DNA of 64,000 bases, from positions 1 to 64,000 of the forward strand of contig VTPC01008288.1 of NCBI GenBank assembly GCA_011009095.1. Reading direction: 5' to 3'. This DNA is from Ignelater luminosus (taxonomy: Eukaryota; Arthropoda; Insecta; Coleoptera; Elateridae). The notes below the pieces were generated by a model. That model did not search any database and was not told the origin of the DNA. It saw only the letters and a program-made list of their open reading frames with translations. This document shows, piece by piece, positions 12,400 through 22,749 of the stretch (position 1 is the stretch's first letter; each line of letters begins with the position of its first letter). The position numbers were made by a program, and so were the translations under genes.

Positions 12400-13458
12400 T
12401 CAGCGAGGTGTATGAATATGTGTTGTTAAATGTTTAGAAAGATAATCAGCACGTGCAAAACATTTTCCACACATGTCACAGTGGTAGGGTCTTTCACCTG
12501 TATGAATGCGTAAATGGCGAGTCAGATCGCTTTTACCTCCAAATGCACGTCCGCAAAACAAACACACAAAAGGCCTCTCTCCTGTGTGCTTCCGAACGTG
12601 TAGTTTAAGATTTTCTTTGGATCGAACGCATTTTCCGCAAAATGGACAAGCGAATCTTCTTTCTCTTTGATGTTCGATTGTGTCGGCTCTTAGTAAGTTT
12701 AAAAGCGAAGCTTCTTGGGAATTCCGGACGTTATTGGCAGCGCTACCACTGGGAATTACTAAGGATGAAACTACCGAGTCTATAGTGTCGTCTTGCTCGA
12801 CTTCTGTTTTCTCTATATCAGAAGAAGCACCTTCGCCTGCATCATCGCTCGAATTTTCTTTCTTGACGTTGATAGTTTCCACGTCGTTTTCTCCATTATT
12901 TATGCCTTCGTTCGAACTTGAAACTTGATCACTGCTATTATCCATGGGAGTTTCTTTGTCGTTTTCCGTTTTATTTTCATTTATGGAAATTTCAGAATTT
13001 TTACCATGCAGTCGTTCTAAAGCATGATTCAGCCGATGTTTTTTGAAAGACTTAAGATACCTAAACTGCATTCCGCAAACATCACAAGAAAATAATTTAT
13101 CGGCAGGCAACCGAGCTCTATGGTTCTGTTCTCGGTGTTTAATATAAGCAGAGCGATATCTGTAACTTTGCCCACATTGATCACAAATAAAGGGTTTATC
13201 AAGGGATCCTAAAGCACCCATATGTTGAAGTGCAGTATGTTGTTCTAGTAGCCACACCGACGGAAACGCAGCCATACAAACTGAACATCTAAACATTTCT
13301 TCACCTAGAAGCGCAGGATGCATCAAACCAACTTCAAGCAAAGAGGTGGCTAACGAAGGAAGCGGAAAGGCAAAAGGTGTTGAAGATCTGCTGCTGTGCG
13401 TACTTGATGGTCTTTCAAGGATTGGCGAACTAAAACAGCGTTCTACTTCCAAAACGCT
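12400..13458 (-). CDS. mamo: mamo distal alternative terminal exon: six C2H2 zinc fingers
   Basis: This exon encodes the last 352 residues of the longer predicted isoform. The acceptor is TTTTGTTCTGTTTCCAG before AGC GTT TTG, in phase 0, so it can join the linker exon at 29864. Residues start SVLEVERC, followed by a Ser/Pro stretch. Three fingers come next (FRCSVCMAAF, FICDQCGQSY and FSCDVCGMQF types), then an acidic Ser/Asp/Glu/Asn-rich linker of roughly 115 residues. Three closely joined fingers follow (FACPFCGKCV, FVCLFCGRAF, YHCDMCGKCF) with TGERP linkers, and the chain ends HIHTPR before the stop. C2H2 fingers with TGERP linkers bind DNA in the nucleus. The open frame runs 15 nt further upstream, but that part is intron. 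The product is a sequence-specific transcription factor with targets unknown here. Confidence 0.9.
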   Translation of the reverse strand, partial: SVLEVERCFSSPILERPSSTHSSRSSTPFAFPLPSLATSLLEVGLMHPALLGEEMFRCSVCMAAFPSVWLLEQHTALQHMGALGSLDKPFICDQCGQSYRYRSAYIKHREQNHRARLPADKLFSCDVCGMQFRYLKSFKKHRLNHALERLHGKNSEISINENKTENDKETPMDNSSDQVSSSNEGINNGENDVETINVKKENSSDDAGEGASSDIEKTEVEQDDTIDSVVSSLVIPSGSAANNVRNSQEASLLNLLRADTIEHQRERRFACPFCGKCVRSKENLKLHVRKHTGERPFVCLFCGRAFGGKSDLTRHLRIHTGERPYHCDMCGKCFARADYLSKHLTTHIHTPR

Positions 13459-13984
13459 CTGGAAACAGAACAAAATAAGATTAGAGATAATAATACATAA
13501 AAATATTGTTCAATAAGAGGAATGATGAATAAGTAGGCTTTGGTTGTATGAATGTAAAGATAATGTAATAATCGTGTATTAAATGAATGAATGAGTTACA
13601 ATTTCAATAATTAAACTTTAAACTGTTTATTTACAGGAACAAAGCACCAAATTTGTTGCTGAAATTCTTTTCTTGTTAAGTAGGTGTTCAATATAGAGGT
13701 GTATTATTTTATCTTTATTGTTCAATCGATAATGATTTTGATTTTATTGTAGCTGTAGTTGCTGTGCATAATGTGTGCGCAAGTAGCTAAAGAATTCAAG
13801 CTATTAACAGTATATTTCTGTAAAATACCTCGAGTGCAATGTAACTTTCCATATCGACACGATATAATTTTTTCAAGGCCTGTATCAGGGTTCCCAGTGA
13901 TTTACTGGAATAGAATTGCCTGACGTTTCCAGGTTTTCCAGAACATGCACTTTACATTTTTTGGCATTTTCGAGTAGAGTTTGG

Positions 13985-13985
<1 letters not shown>

Positions 13986-14015
<30 letters not shown>

Positions 14016-14016
14016 G
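13986..14016. repeat. TTA trinucleotide microsatellite
   Basis: About ten uninterrupted TTA units lie in the mamo intron between the alternative ends. A looser ATT run lies just downstream. Confidence 0.85.
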
Positions 14017-14323
14017 TTTTATTATTAGAGGATCAAAAATAATTAGCAACTGACCCGCTTTCTTTTAATTTTGAGAAATTGTACTGTAAATGGCAATTAC
14101 ACACTGTCAGTTCATGTTACCTCAGTCAATATTCTACAGTAGTTGGCTTGATAAAAATATTCCCTGGAACTAATGTTAAGATTCAGCCATAGCCATCTTT
14201 AGTGTTTCAAGCACGAAGGTTGACATTTTCTGTCAATGTGTGTATTGGGATGATTTCGTCAAAAAATCGTAGTAGGCGTACCATATAGCAGATTTAAGCC
14301 TTAAAAGGTTAGAATAGTATAAT

Positions 14324-14515
14324 TATTTCGAAACAAGTGAGCTATTACGCCATATTTCGAAATTTGAAGTACAAGGCGCAGGCGAATAATATTTTTTGTA
14401 ACTGTTTACACAAAATGAAAAAAAAACATTAATGCACTGTAAACTTTGGGGTGAAAATTGACAGATGTCAAGTTTGGTATGTATATAAATGGAAAAACTT
14501 ATGTATTTACTTATT
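14324..14515 (+). repeat. Dispersed repeat R3, copy 1
   Basis: Shares CGCCATATTTC, TTTGTAACTGTTTACA, the AAAACATTAAT block and TTGACAGATGTCAAGTT with 41638-41897 in the same orientation. The second copy has an additional GC-rich insert of roughly 75 bp. Non-coding. Confidence 0.65.
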
Positions 14516-15605
14516 ATTAATTATATTATAGGAAAATTATTCTGTTATAGTGGTAACGATATTAATTTTCTGTTGCGTTTTAAAACTTTTCTTAAACTTT
14601 CGATTCTAAAAATGTAACTAATGGCATTCACTAATCCAATGTGTTGTATGATGTCAGTTATTTATAGCATCTAAAATGAATAATAAGCAGTTTGAGCTGA
14701 AACAAGCAAAATTGACAGTGTTGTCAAGTTAGACAGTCCAGCCTAAATATTAAAGGTGGTTGTGTTCCAGCAGTGATCCAACTCATTCAAATTAATCCAA
14801 TCTGCATTAAAAGTAGCTTGTTTCTTAATCGTTGTGGCTATATACACTTCACTTTACTGCAGAAAAAAGATTTTACAATCACAACAAAATTCTTCCACAT
14901 GTTAACATAACCTACATTTGGCTTGCGTATTCAGTGTGTTTAACAATAGAGTATGAAGTAGAAAGAGCGAGAAAGAAATTATCGATCGACGAGGTGCATT
15001 GGAAATACATTCAGAGCTTTAGGAATAATATAACCTCAGAAACTAACCACAGTTGTGTACACTGGAAGCGATTTGTATATAAAAAGAAACAATGACACAA
15101 TTGTATCGTGAAATTTGCCAAAAATGTTCTTTACACAGCTGTCAGTTGATAAATGTATAAATTGTAAATCTCATGGAAATGAATTTGCTAGGTGGTGCAT
15201 GAAGAATGAGCTCTATTCACTCAATTCTCTTGATTTTCAAACGTACGAGAAGATTGAGAACTCTTTTATTAACAGCCGAACGATTTCCAAATCCTAAAAT
15301 AGTATTTGGCAACATACCAAGCAATAAATGATGGAAAATGTAACCTTCAAACTTCAAAATCGTATATCAAAGTCATTTCGACATACATAAAAAGACTCAA
15401 TTTGGTATCCCATGACAGATTTCTATGGCTGTGTCTCATCTAAAAACAACGTGAGTTTTTCTGAAATTATTTCTCATCTAGAAGTAGAGAGAGTTTTCTT
15501 AAACTTACCCAAAGAGTTACCAAATCAAGTTGTACCATCTGCTCAAATTCTTACTTTTTGATCTACCGATCAGTCGATTCAAAAACAATAAAAGTGCGCC
15601 ACTTT

Positions 15606-15646
15606 TTGAAATTGCGATACAGATACAGTCTGTATCGCAATTTCAA
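15606..15646. repeat. Perfect 18-bp inverted repeat with 5-nt loop
   Basis: TTGAAATTGCGATACAGA at 15606-15623 is exactly complemented at 15629-15646 around a TACAG loop. It sits in non-coding sequence beside unrecognised frames. Confidence 0.8.
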
Positions 15647-16439
15647 CATTTCGTAACTTCCTTCTTAATTTCTGAAATGGACTTTTCTGTTAAACTCGTA
15701 ATGAGTAATTACATTTATGATCAAAATTTTGCGACTCGCGACACAACTTAAAAGTTTGACCTTGCCCGTATCGAGCTTTAATTGCCCATTCCTGATTTAG
15801 AGCAAATTCAAGTTTAAATTATCTTTCAACGCATGATTCTAGGTGAGTCGAAATAGTCAAAACATGCGGAAAGAAAAAATAAAGAAGATCGCGGAACACA
15901 ACGACATCAATGCTGTTGTGGAATTTTTAATCAGTTTATTTTTAAAATAAAATAAAGAACGTATATGGATGACATCTACTTATCAGATTTTTAATAAAAG
16001 TTAACCCATCGAGCAACGGGTGATAATGCAGGGTTTCAGTTGATTTTTTTTTTATTTATCCGACTGTAAAGAAGGATGCGTCCATCTTATGTTGTAGCAG
16101 TGAAGAATAAAACAGAAAGGAGTTCTTTAAAAATGTATAACTAGCTGGTAAAAATATACTTTATAAAAAAAACTGTAAGTTAAAGTTAGAAATCTACTCT
16201 AGCCTAGTTTTTTGTATGACATTCAATTCTGTTTAATTTAGATGTTATGCAACACTATCTTAGAATAAAATGCTATGTATTACTGTAAGAACAAAATGTC
16301 CAACAGGAAGAAGCCCGTTATTTTCTCCGGTGCATTAGAATGGTTAGGGCAGCTGATGCAATAGCAAGCACGTTTACACTTTAAGCTGCTAGTCGGTATT
16401 TTACTCAAAAGGCCTAACAGATCTAAGCCTCTAAGGGCA

Positions 16440-16459
16440 GAGAGAGAGAGAGAGAGAGA
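16440..16459. repeat. GA dinucleotide microsatellite
   Basis: About ten AG/GA units in the mamo intron. GA tracts can bind GAGA-type factors in insects, but nothing here shows that use. Confidence 0.75.
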
Positions 16460-18118
16460 ACCCTGGTGTTACCAGGCAAGCATATCCAGAAGAATCTATG
16501 AGGTAGTAATTCTGATGAAGAAGAGAGATCAAGCTGAAAAATACTTCTCTGACAGTAACAGTCTTGCTTCGCTATTCAAAAAAACCATAATATTCATTAA
16601 TTAAATGTTTTCAGATATCAGGATTCTCTTGGTTTATATAATACCTAAGCAACATTATACGTTTTGATGTAATGCAGCTCTTTATTAATACCTTCATAAA
16701 AGAGTAAAGAAATACACAAATCCAAGTCCGACAAATCGCATTTTCTGGAATCGGAAAATCGTTATAACTCGAAATGAGTGCGAGTAGAATATGAATATGA
16801 TATCTAGCGATAAATGGATTCCAGAAGAGCCTCTTAGAAAGGGAGAATATTCGAACGATATCAGAATGTCCCGGAGTAGTCCACTTATTGTGGGAAACTG
16901 TCTCAGAAACCATTTCAACTGATTCTGTGTAATTAACATTTTGACCACAAGTTTTACTAGAACAAATAAAATTTTTTATTTTTTTTATTGTAGCATTAAT
17001 GTATCAATTTTTTAGTAGTTTCAAGATTTGGAACTTTTATTGAATTTATTGATTTAAACATGCAAATTGGGTATCGTTTATAGAAGAAACAGAAACGCTC
17101 CAGTAACAGTTAATTAATTACAAAGAATAAATTATTTTTATAAATGGGTTTCTTCATAGTCAAGAGTAGGCGACTGATTAAAAAGTTCTAGCGTATCTTT
17201 CTTTTGACAAACATCCACTCATACTCCCACAAAATCATTCACTCAAACTTAATTATGCACTGTTACAAGAACTCTCCAAACAGGACCGCAAACAATTCTA
17301 CTCTACATAATAACATGATGGATTATTCTCTGAGAAGAATAGTATTAAAAAAAATGATTTTGAGATGCTTTCGAAATTCATTAATAAAAAGCATCAATTT
17401 TATCGAAACCAACAGGTGTAGGTTTAATGTTATTAATTAGTAGACAGTTTATCTAGAGCTGCTAAAATAATCTTAACTTGAAACGCTTCTTTCATCAGAC
17501 TATCAAATATATACGAAACTTCTTCTAAATAATGATGACGTATATTGAGGCATACTAAGCATAATATTATATCGAGTATTTGCTGAGTGCACCTGCGTAC
17601 CAGGTATCATTTCAGAACCAAGAGATGTAGAGCACTTTGACGAAAGTAGATTATGAGTAGGTGTATACGTTCTCAATTGATACATTCAACAATTTTCCAT
17701 GTTAACCATTAAGGTCCAAACTCTTGTGTGAAATGGCAACACCAATTTTGTATTTCTTGAATGGGAATCATCCAGATAAGGACTATGAGTAAAATTACAA
17801 TAACTAAAATGATTCAAAAAGCATTTTCTTTTAAGTAAAGTCTAAAATATCTCGATTTGCGTATAACAGTTTTAAGGAAGGATAAGCTTTCTGAAGTGTT
17901 GCTTAAATCACGAGTTTACGTTCAAAACCAATCCTCGATTTCTGGCTGAATCTACAACTGGAATTTGTTGGTTATTAATACTTAGATTATGATTATCTTA
18001 ACAGTTAAAATGTGATTTCGATTTCCAAAAAGTAATTATTATTAATTACATGGATATTTTAAGACATCTTAAGTGTGCAAAGCAATATATAAAAACTGCA
18101 TTATCATAGAATTAAAGA

Positions 18119-18240
18119 AAAAAACTCAACTGTGACGGCTTATAACTCAAAAACTAAAAACTCTCCACGTAATCTTTTTTTTCTCGATTAATCGTCATCA
18201 TTTTGATCCCCAGATTGTAGTTAAGCGGTGTGGGTGTTAT
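18119..18240 (+). repeat. Dispersed repeat R6, 5' fragment
   Basis: Matches 49609-49711: both have the GACGGYTTATAACTCAAAAA block, a TTTTCTCGAT/TTGCTCGATG block, then GATCCCNNATTGT and GGTGTTATT. A further part of the same family, lying at 49773-49885, recurs at 20793-20910. Non-coding. Confidence 0.6.
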
Positions 18241-20148
18241 TACCATTTGTGTGTGTGATGTCTTGGACGTTATATTATTTTGTTGGTATAATACTGGCGC
18301 TTACGGCATCAGAGAAATTTGTTGATATAGTTGGTAACTATACCACCAGCAAAAGAAGCAATACAAACGTCCAAAGGAAATACTTCATCACAAAATATTT
18401 TCATTTCCTCTTAATTCATTGTACTTTCCATGATATACACTGTAGTACTACCACTGTAAGTGAAAATAAGAAAAGACAAAACTACGTTTCTTTTACATTT
18501 TTATTTGTCAAAAAATTGTTTTTACAACTATGATATGCATCTTGTTTTCATTTTAACAATAAGCACTGCAGACATAATGGCAAACAAAACTTGTGAAAAT
18601 GTTTCATTATTTTTTTCAAATTTCAACAAAATCATTTTTATTTATTTATCTCTTTTCTTTCTTCATTATTATAAACGAATAATAAGCACTGATGATATTT
18701 ATTAACAAGTTGAAGAGAACTAAGCAGACCCACGTAAAAACTACATAGCTATGCTATTCATAATCCTAATCTCTTTTATCGGTACAATATTCACTACTGA
18801 CATGGTTGGATGTGTACGTGATCCGTGTTTTTAAATATTATTTATTGAAACTACCGCAGTGTAATAACATATTTTCATTATTATTTTTCTTTTAAATATA
18901 CATGTATAATGGTATACATGTAATTTAACAGGAACTTATGGAAAACTAATCGCTAATAATATTTTCTGCAGATATACTGAGATTAACGAAAAAACACATT
19001 TTTTACAACAAAAAGGAAAAAAGATGAATTAGTTATTATTAAATAGGCTAATGTGTATAATAACAATATCAATAAAACAAACCAACACTACTAATAACAG
19101 AATCAATGGAGAGTCCTGCATCACAATGAATTTTTTTTTACATTAATTAAACGTTAATTGAATTGTGAATAATTAAGAAATTTAAATCAAAATGTCATCT
19201 AATTAATTTATTAATAATTAATGGTATACAGGAAATAATTATTTAACTCTACAGACATACAGGAACAAGGTACTTGAAATCTAAAACACTGCAGTCCTAT
19301 TACTTTTTTTTCTTTTGCTTGTTTGGATTTTCACAATTTTTCCAGAAATTTACATCTTAGTTTTTTACTCATTCTAAATCTAAATTAATTTAATATTTGG
19401 AGTTTTGAAAAATTTAAAAAATTGTGAAAATTCACTTAAAACCTAAAAGCAAAAGTATAAATAGTCTTTTATAAGACTATAATCATTTTTGCAGAAGTAT
19501 TAGAGATGTGGCTGTCGATTTGGTTTAATTTTAGTAAAACAAGCATAAATATTACAAAATAAAACAATTTCGATTAATTTTTTGTATCACAATTTGGAAA
19601 TCACAAAATAATAAACCTAACATTCTAAAAAAAGAGATCCACATTTGAATTTGAAATTTTGATTGCAACAGAAAAATATATAAAATAATGTATTTCTTCA
19701 GTAGTGGCTAGTAAAGAGTTTCATAATTTTATTATATAACAAAGCGCAATAGTGGATGTTATTTTATTATTATACAATGCAATCTTATCAAGAAGTACTC
19801 TATAAATAAAAAATGTGCTTTGCATAGATTGTATTTTGTTTTGTTTCTTGTGCTTCTGTCACATTTAAATTGCCATCGTTCTTCTAGGTTATGTCACTAA
19901 GTCAGATTATTTTAATTTGATTGTTTTACAAATATTTATTCTGAGAATATCCTGTAAATCTGATAATAACTGTACATTCTATAGTATTGGCTTACTGACA
20001 AACTGGAATATTTTATTCTTCAAAGACATTTTTAAATCATTGACATCACATATAGAATTCTAAACTGCTAGATCTCGAAAACATGAAATTAGGCATTTAA
20101 TGCCAAAAGTGTTACCAACGTCATAAATAAATGGTTTGAAATTACTAG

Positions 20149-20793
20149 ATGTCCAGTCAAATGGTCAGAATAAAAGGGCTTTTAAAAAATTTTGGGTAGG
20201 CAGCGATTTTTTGCAATGTGTAGGGGTGTCGGTGGTGAGCATAAAACCGAGTTCTCGGGATAACAATCCCACCCATTTGGGCGCCATGTTAAAAGAAAGG
20301 GTGTAAACAGTTTTTCAGCTATATCTCTGTAATCGTGAGTCTCACAAGAAATTTTGTAAAGAGCTTTTTTGTACAGAATTGAATTATCTACAACTTTTGT
20401 TTTCATGCAGCGGTAATAATAAAAATGTTACAAGCCGAAAAAGTTAAAGAATTATGGGAAAAAATTCTCCCAGGCGATGTTGTAACTTTCTTATTTAGAA
20501 TTTCTATGAAAATATACATCAGAGTTGTTTTTATTAAAGTGAGTATTATTTTTATTATTATTGCTACGTGAAAGAGTTTGTAACAAAAGTTGTAAAGAAT
20601 TCAATTCTGTACAAAAAAAAGCTCTCCATAAATTTTTTGTGAGTCTCGTGATTGCAGAGATATATCTGAAAAACTGTTTACACCCTTTCTTGAGGGTAGC
20701 ATCCCGAAAACTCGGTTTTATGCTCACCACCGACCCCTACCCTACCCACTGCCTACCCAAAATGTTTCAGAGAATTACTAGATGACTGGACAT
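20149..20793. mobile_element. Foldback element with ~260-bp inverted arms
   Basis: Tips ATGTCCAGTCA and its complement lie at 20149 and 20793. The arms (about 20149-20425 and 20545-20793) then share, in inverted order, the ATTTTGGGTAGGCAG block, a GGTGGTGAGCATAAAACCGA block, AAAGGGTGTAAACAGTTTTT and GTACAGAATTGAATT. The small loop region is AT-rich. It has no transposase. It lies in the mamo intron, directly next to an R6 fragment. Frames inside it on both strands are mirror copies of the same repeat, not genes. Confidence 0.85.
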
Positions 20794-20930
20794 GATACAA
20801 ATTTTAGAATTCGAAGTTATGTGGTTTTCAAGTTTAAACGACAAAATGTTGCTTGTTTTTAACGAGTTATTAGAATTTATTCAAAACATAAAGCTAAAAA
20901 GCACCTAAGAAAATACAAAGATAATTTATT
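20794..20930 (+). repeat. Dispersed repeat R6, 3' fragment
   Basis: Matches 49773-49900: GATACAAA, then GAAGTTATGTG/GCAAAGTTATGTG, AAGTTYAAACGA and CACCTAAGAA/TACCTAAGAA in the same order. It abuts the foldback end, suggesting the foldback inserted into or mobilised with an R6 copy. Confidence 0.55.
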
Positions 20931-20959
20931 AGATTGTTTGTCGATGACCCATCTTAGAA

Positions 20960-21632
20960 ACGGTAAAAATATTTAAGAATAAAACCTAAATTCGTAGAGA
21001 GCTCTTTAACTATCACTAACAAATTATTTTAAAAAACACAGAAAAATCACAAAATTTTAAAAACAATTAAAATTTGTTCGGATTTTATACATTCAACCGT
21101 TAGGGAAATTTCATAATTTATGTTCTGATTATTTAGTACTTTTAAGTTCTTTATTTGCAATGTTGGTGGCGTTGCGGACACTTTGTTTACATTTTTAAAC
21201 TTTAGGTTGACAATTTAAAATTAAAATAATTAGAATAAAATTGAAACTTAGAAAAATGAAGCGTTCCATTTCGTTATTAAAGCAAAACGACGTATCTATA
21301 GATCCTACATAAAACTTGTGAAATACAAATGAAAAACAATTAAAAACAAATTTGACATACTGACATAACCTCATACAACAATGACAATTTCTAGATGAAA
21401 GGAGCACAAAAAACAAAATAAAGAGGTGGGAGTCATATCAAATGACGTCACACCAACCACAATAGCGTTTGCGGTTACTTATATTTTTTTAAATATTTGT
21501 GTATTTACATTTCTAATGTTTAACATAATCATATTCTAAACATGTTTTTAACTTTAATTTTAGTAATCCACGCATTTCAAACATTACAAAAACGATTAAT
21601 ATTCTTTAACTTAAGATTTTTGCATATTCCAT
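20960..21632 (+). repeat. Dispersed repeat R1, copy A
   Basis: About 670 bp aligning by eye with 30835-31501, 55930-56500 and the minus-strand copy at 44440-46570. Landmarks are AAAACCTAAATTC, GTTGGTGGCG, AAGCAAAACGACGTA, CATAACCTCATACA, TGACGTCACACCAA (CRE palindrome at 21443-21450) and AAAAACGATTAATATTC at the 3' side. No coding frame is conserved between copies, so it is probably a non-autonomous DNA element. This copy lacks the 5' outer part seen in copies B and C. Confidence 0.75.
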
Positions 21633-22587
21633 TTTTTTATAAAAATGTTAATTCTACTAATAACTGAAAAAGTAAAATGCAGGCATCTTTACTAGCCACA
21701 ACTGAATTTAACCCAAATATATTTTTTAAAATCATTTTTGAATATTTGCACATCTCCGCAACAAGCTGTATTTTGAAATCATTAACAACTGCTTTACAGT
21801 TAACATTATTGTTGGCTTTTTATTTTTCTTCAGTTCACAAATCTTCCTGTGTAATAAGAAAAGTATACAACATTTTTCAATACTAAAGGTTTTTATTTGT
21901 CATAAATGGATTGCGTATGAAAAAGTTTTGTTTATATGGAAACTTAACAATTAATAATGCATTAATTGGTAGGTTGTTGGCACTCAACATAGTTAAGATT
22001 ATTTTTCTTTTGTTTTGTAAATATCTGTAAAATAATTCCCGGTTTTACTATTGCATTTAAAAAACTATGCGGTTTAAACCTGTAACAAAGTATTTAGTAT
22101 AAAAGTTATGGGCAAGAACTGGTAATGTGTTACACCTTTTCTTCTGTGTAGATAATATTATTTAAGACACTATAAGAATGCATTCAAATGTATTATAAAT
22201 ATAAATACATTTTATTCATTCATTTTACCATTTTTGATATTTCTATTTTTGTTACATTTTGGCAAATTATTTTTCAAATGCATTAACTTTAGATACTACA
22301 TCTTCTTCAATTAGTACTGATTAGTCTCTATTAGAAGGTTAATAAGAATCTAGGAAGTTTGGGCAAATGGAAGATTTTTGCTTTTTGTACAGGGGTTTTC
22401 ATGAAATTTGTTAATCACTATCCTAAAAGAAAGAATGTCAACAAACTGTATGGGTGGTTAACTCATTTTGTATGTTAATGGGTTGGAGAAGTTTCTAGAA
22501 TAACTCTGTTAGTTAAGCACAATCTTAGCGTTGCATTTTTATTTGGCAATGTCTAACAAACAAACAGTTAATATAACACATATCAAA

Positions 22588-22749
22588 CCATCAATCTGCA
22601 TAATCTATATAATATGACAAACGTACGTCGGTGATAGGAAATTATATACAATTATTTCTAGATTGTCAACGTGACAAATACATAAAAAAATCATCGACAT
22701 AAGTTTTTCATTTCATAGGCTCTACGCAGATTGGATTACTTATTGATGG
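22588..22749. mobile_element. Short palindromic element, R7 short form (162 bp)
   Basis: Starts CCATCAAT and ends ATTGATGG, with imperfectly inverted arms (ACGTACGTCGGTGATA against ATCATCGACATAAGT). Its two halves match the two ends of the longer element at 50107-51367, so this looks like an internally deleted derivative. Confidence 0.6.

Larger units (their letters stand above)
13459..20148. other. Intronic/intergenic stretch of mamo with repeats
   Basis: This lies between the two alternative terminal exons, inside the primary transcript of the distal isoform. I see no further finger exon. Contents include a TTA microsatellite (13986-14016), an R3 repeat copy (14324-14515), a perfect 18-bp hairpin (15606-15646), a GA run (16440-16459) and an R6 fragment (18119-18240). 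The frames at 14832-15297 and 15530-15751 resemble no family I know and may be decayed element fragments. Confidence 0.6.

Noticed and set aside
12680-12928. 82-codon plus-strand frame over the distal finger exon
   Set aside because: It is antisense to the acidic linker of mamo and has no motif of its own.
14832-15751. Run of plus-strand frames that might be a small gene
   Set aside because: No recognisable domain, multiple frames, no splice logic that I could build, and a hairpin in the middle. More likely a decayed element, not reported as a gene.
16611-18705. Other 60-100 codon frames in the intron
   Set aside because: AT-driven composition with no motif. Overlapping frames in different phases argue against coding.
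20182-20785. Frames in 20182-20406, 20491-20730 and 20561-20785 with similar peptides on opposite strands
   Set aside because: They are the two inverted arms of the foldback element read in mirror image.
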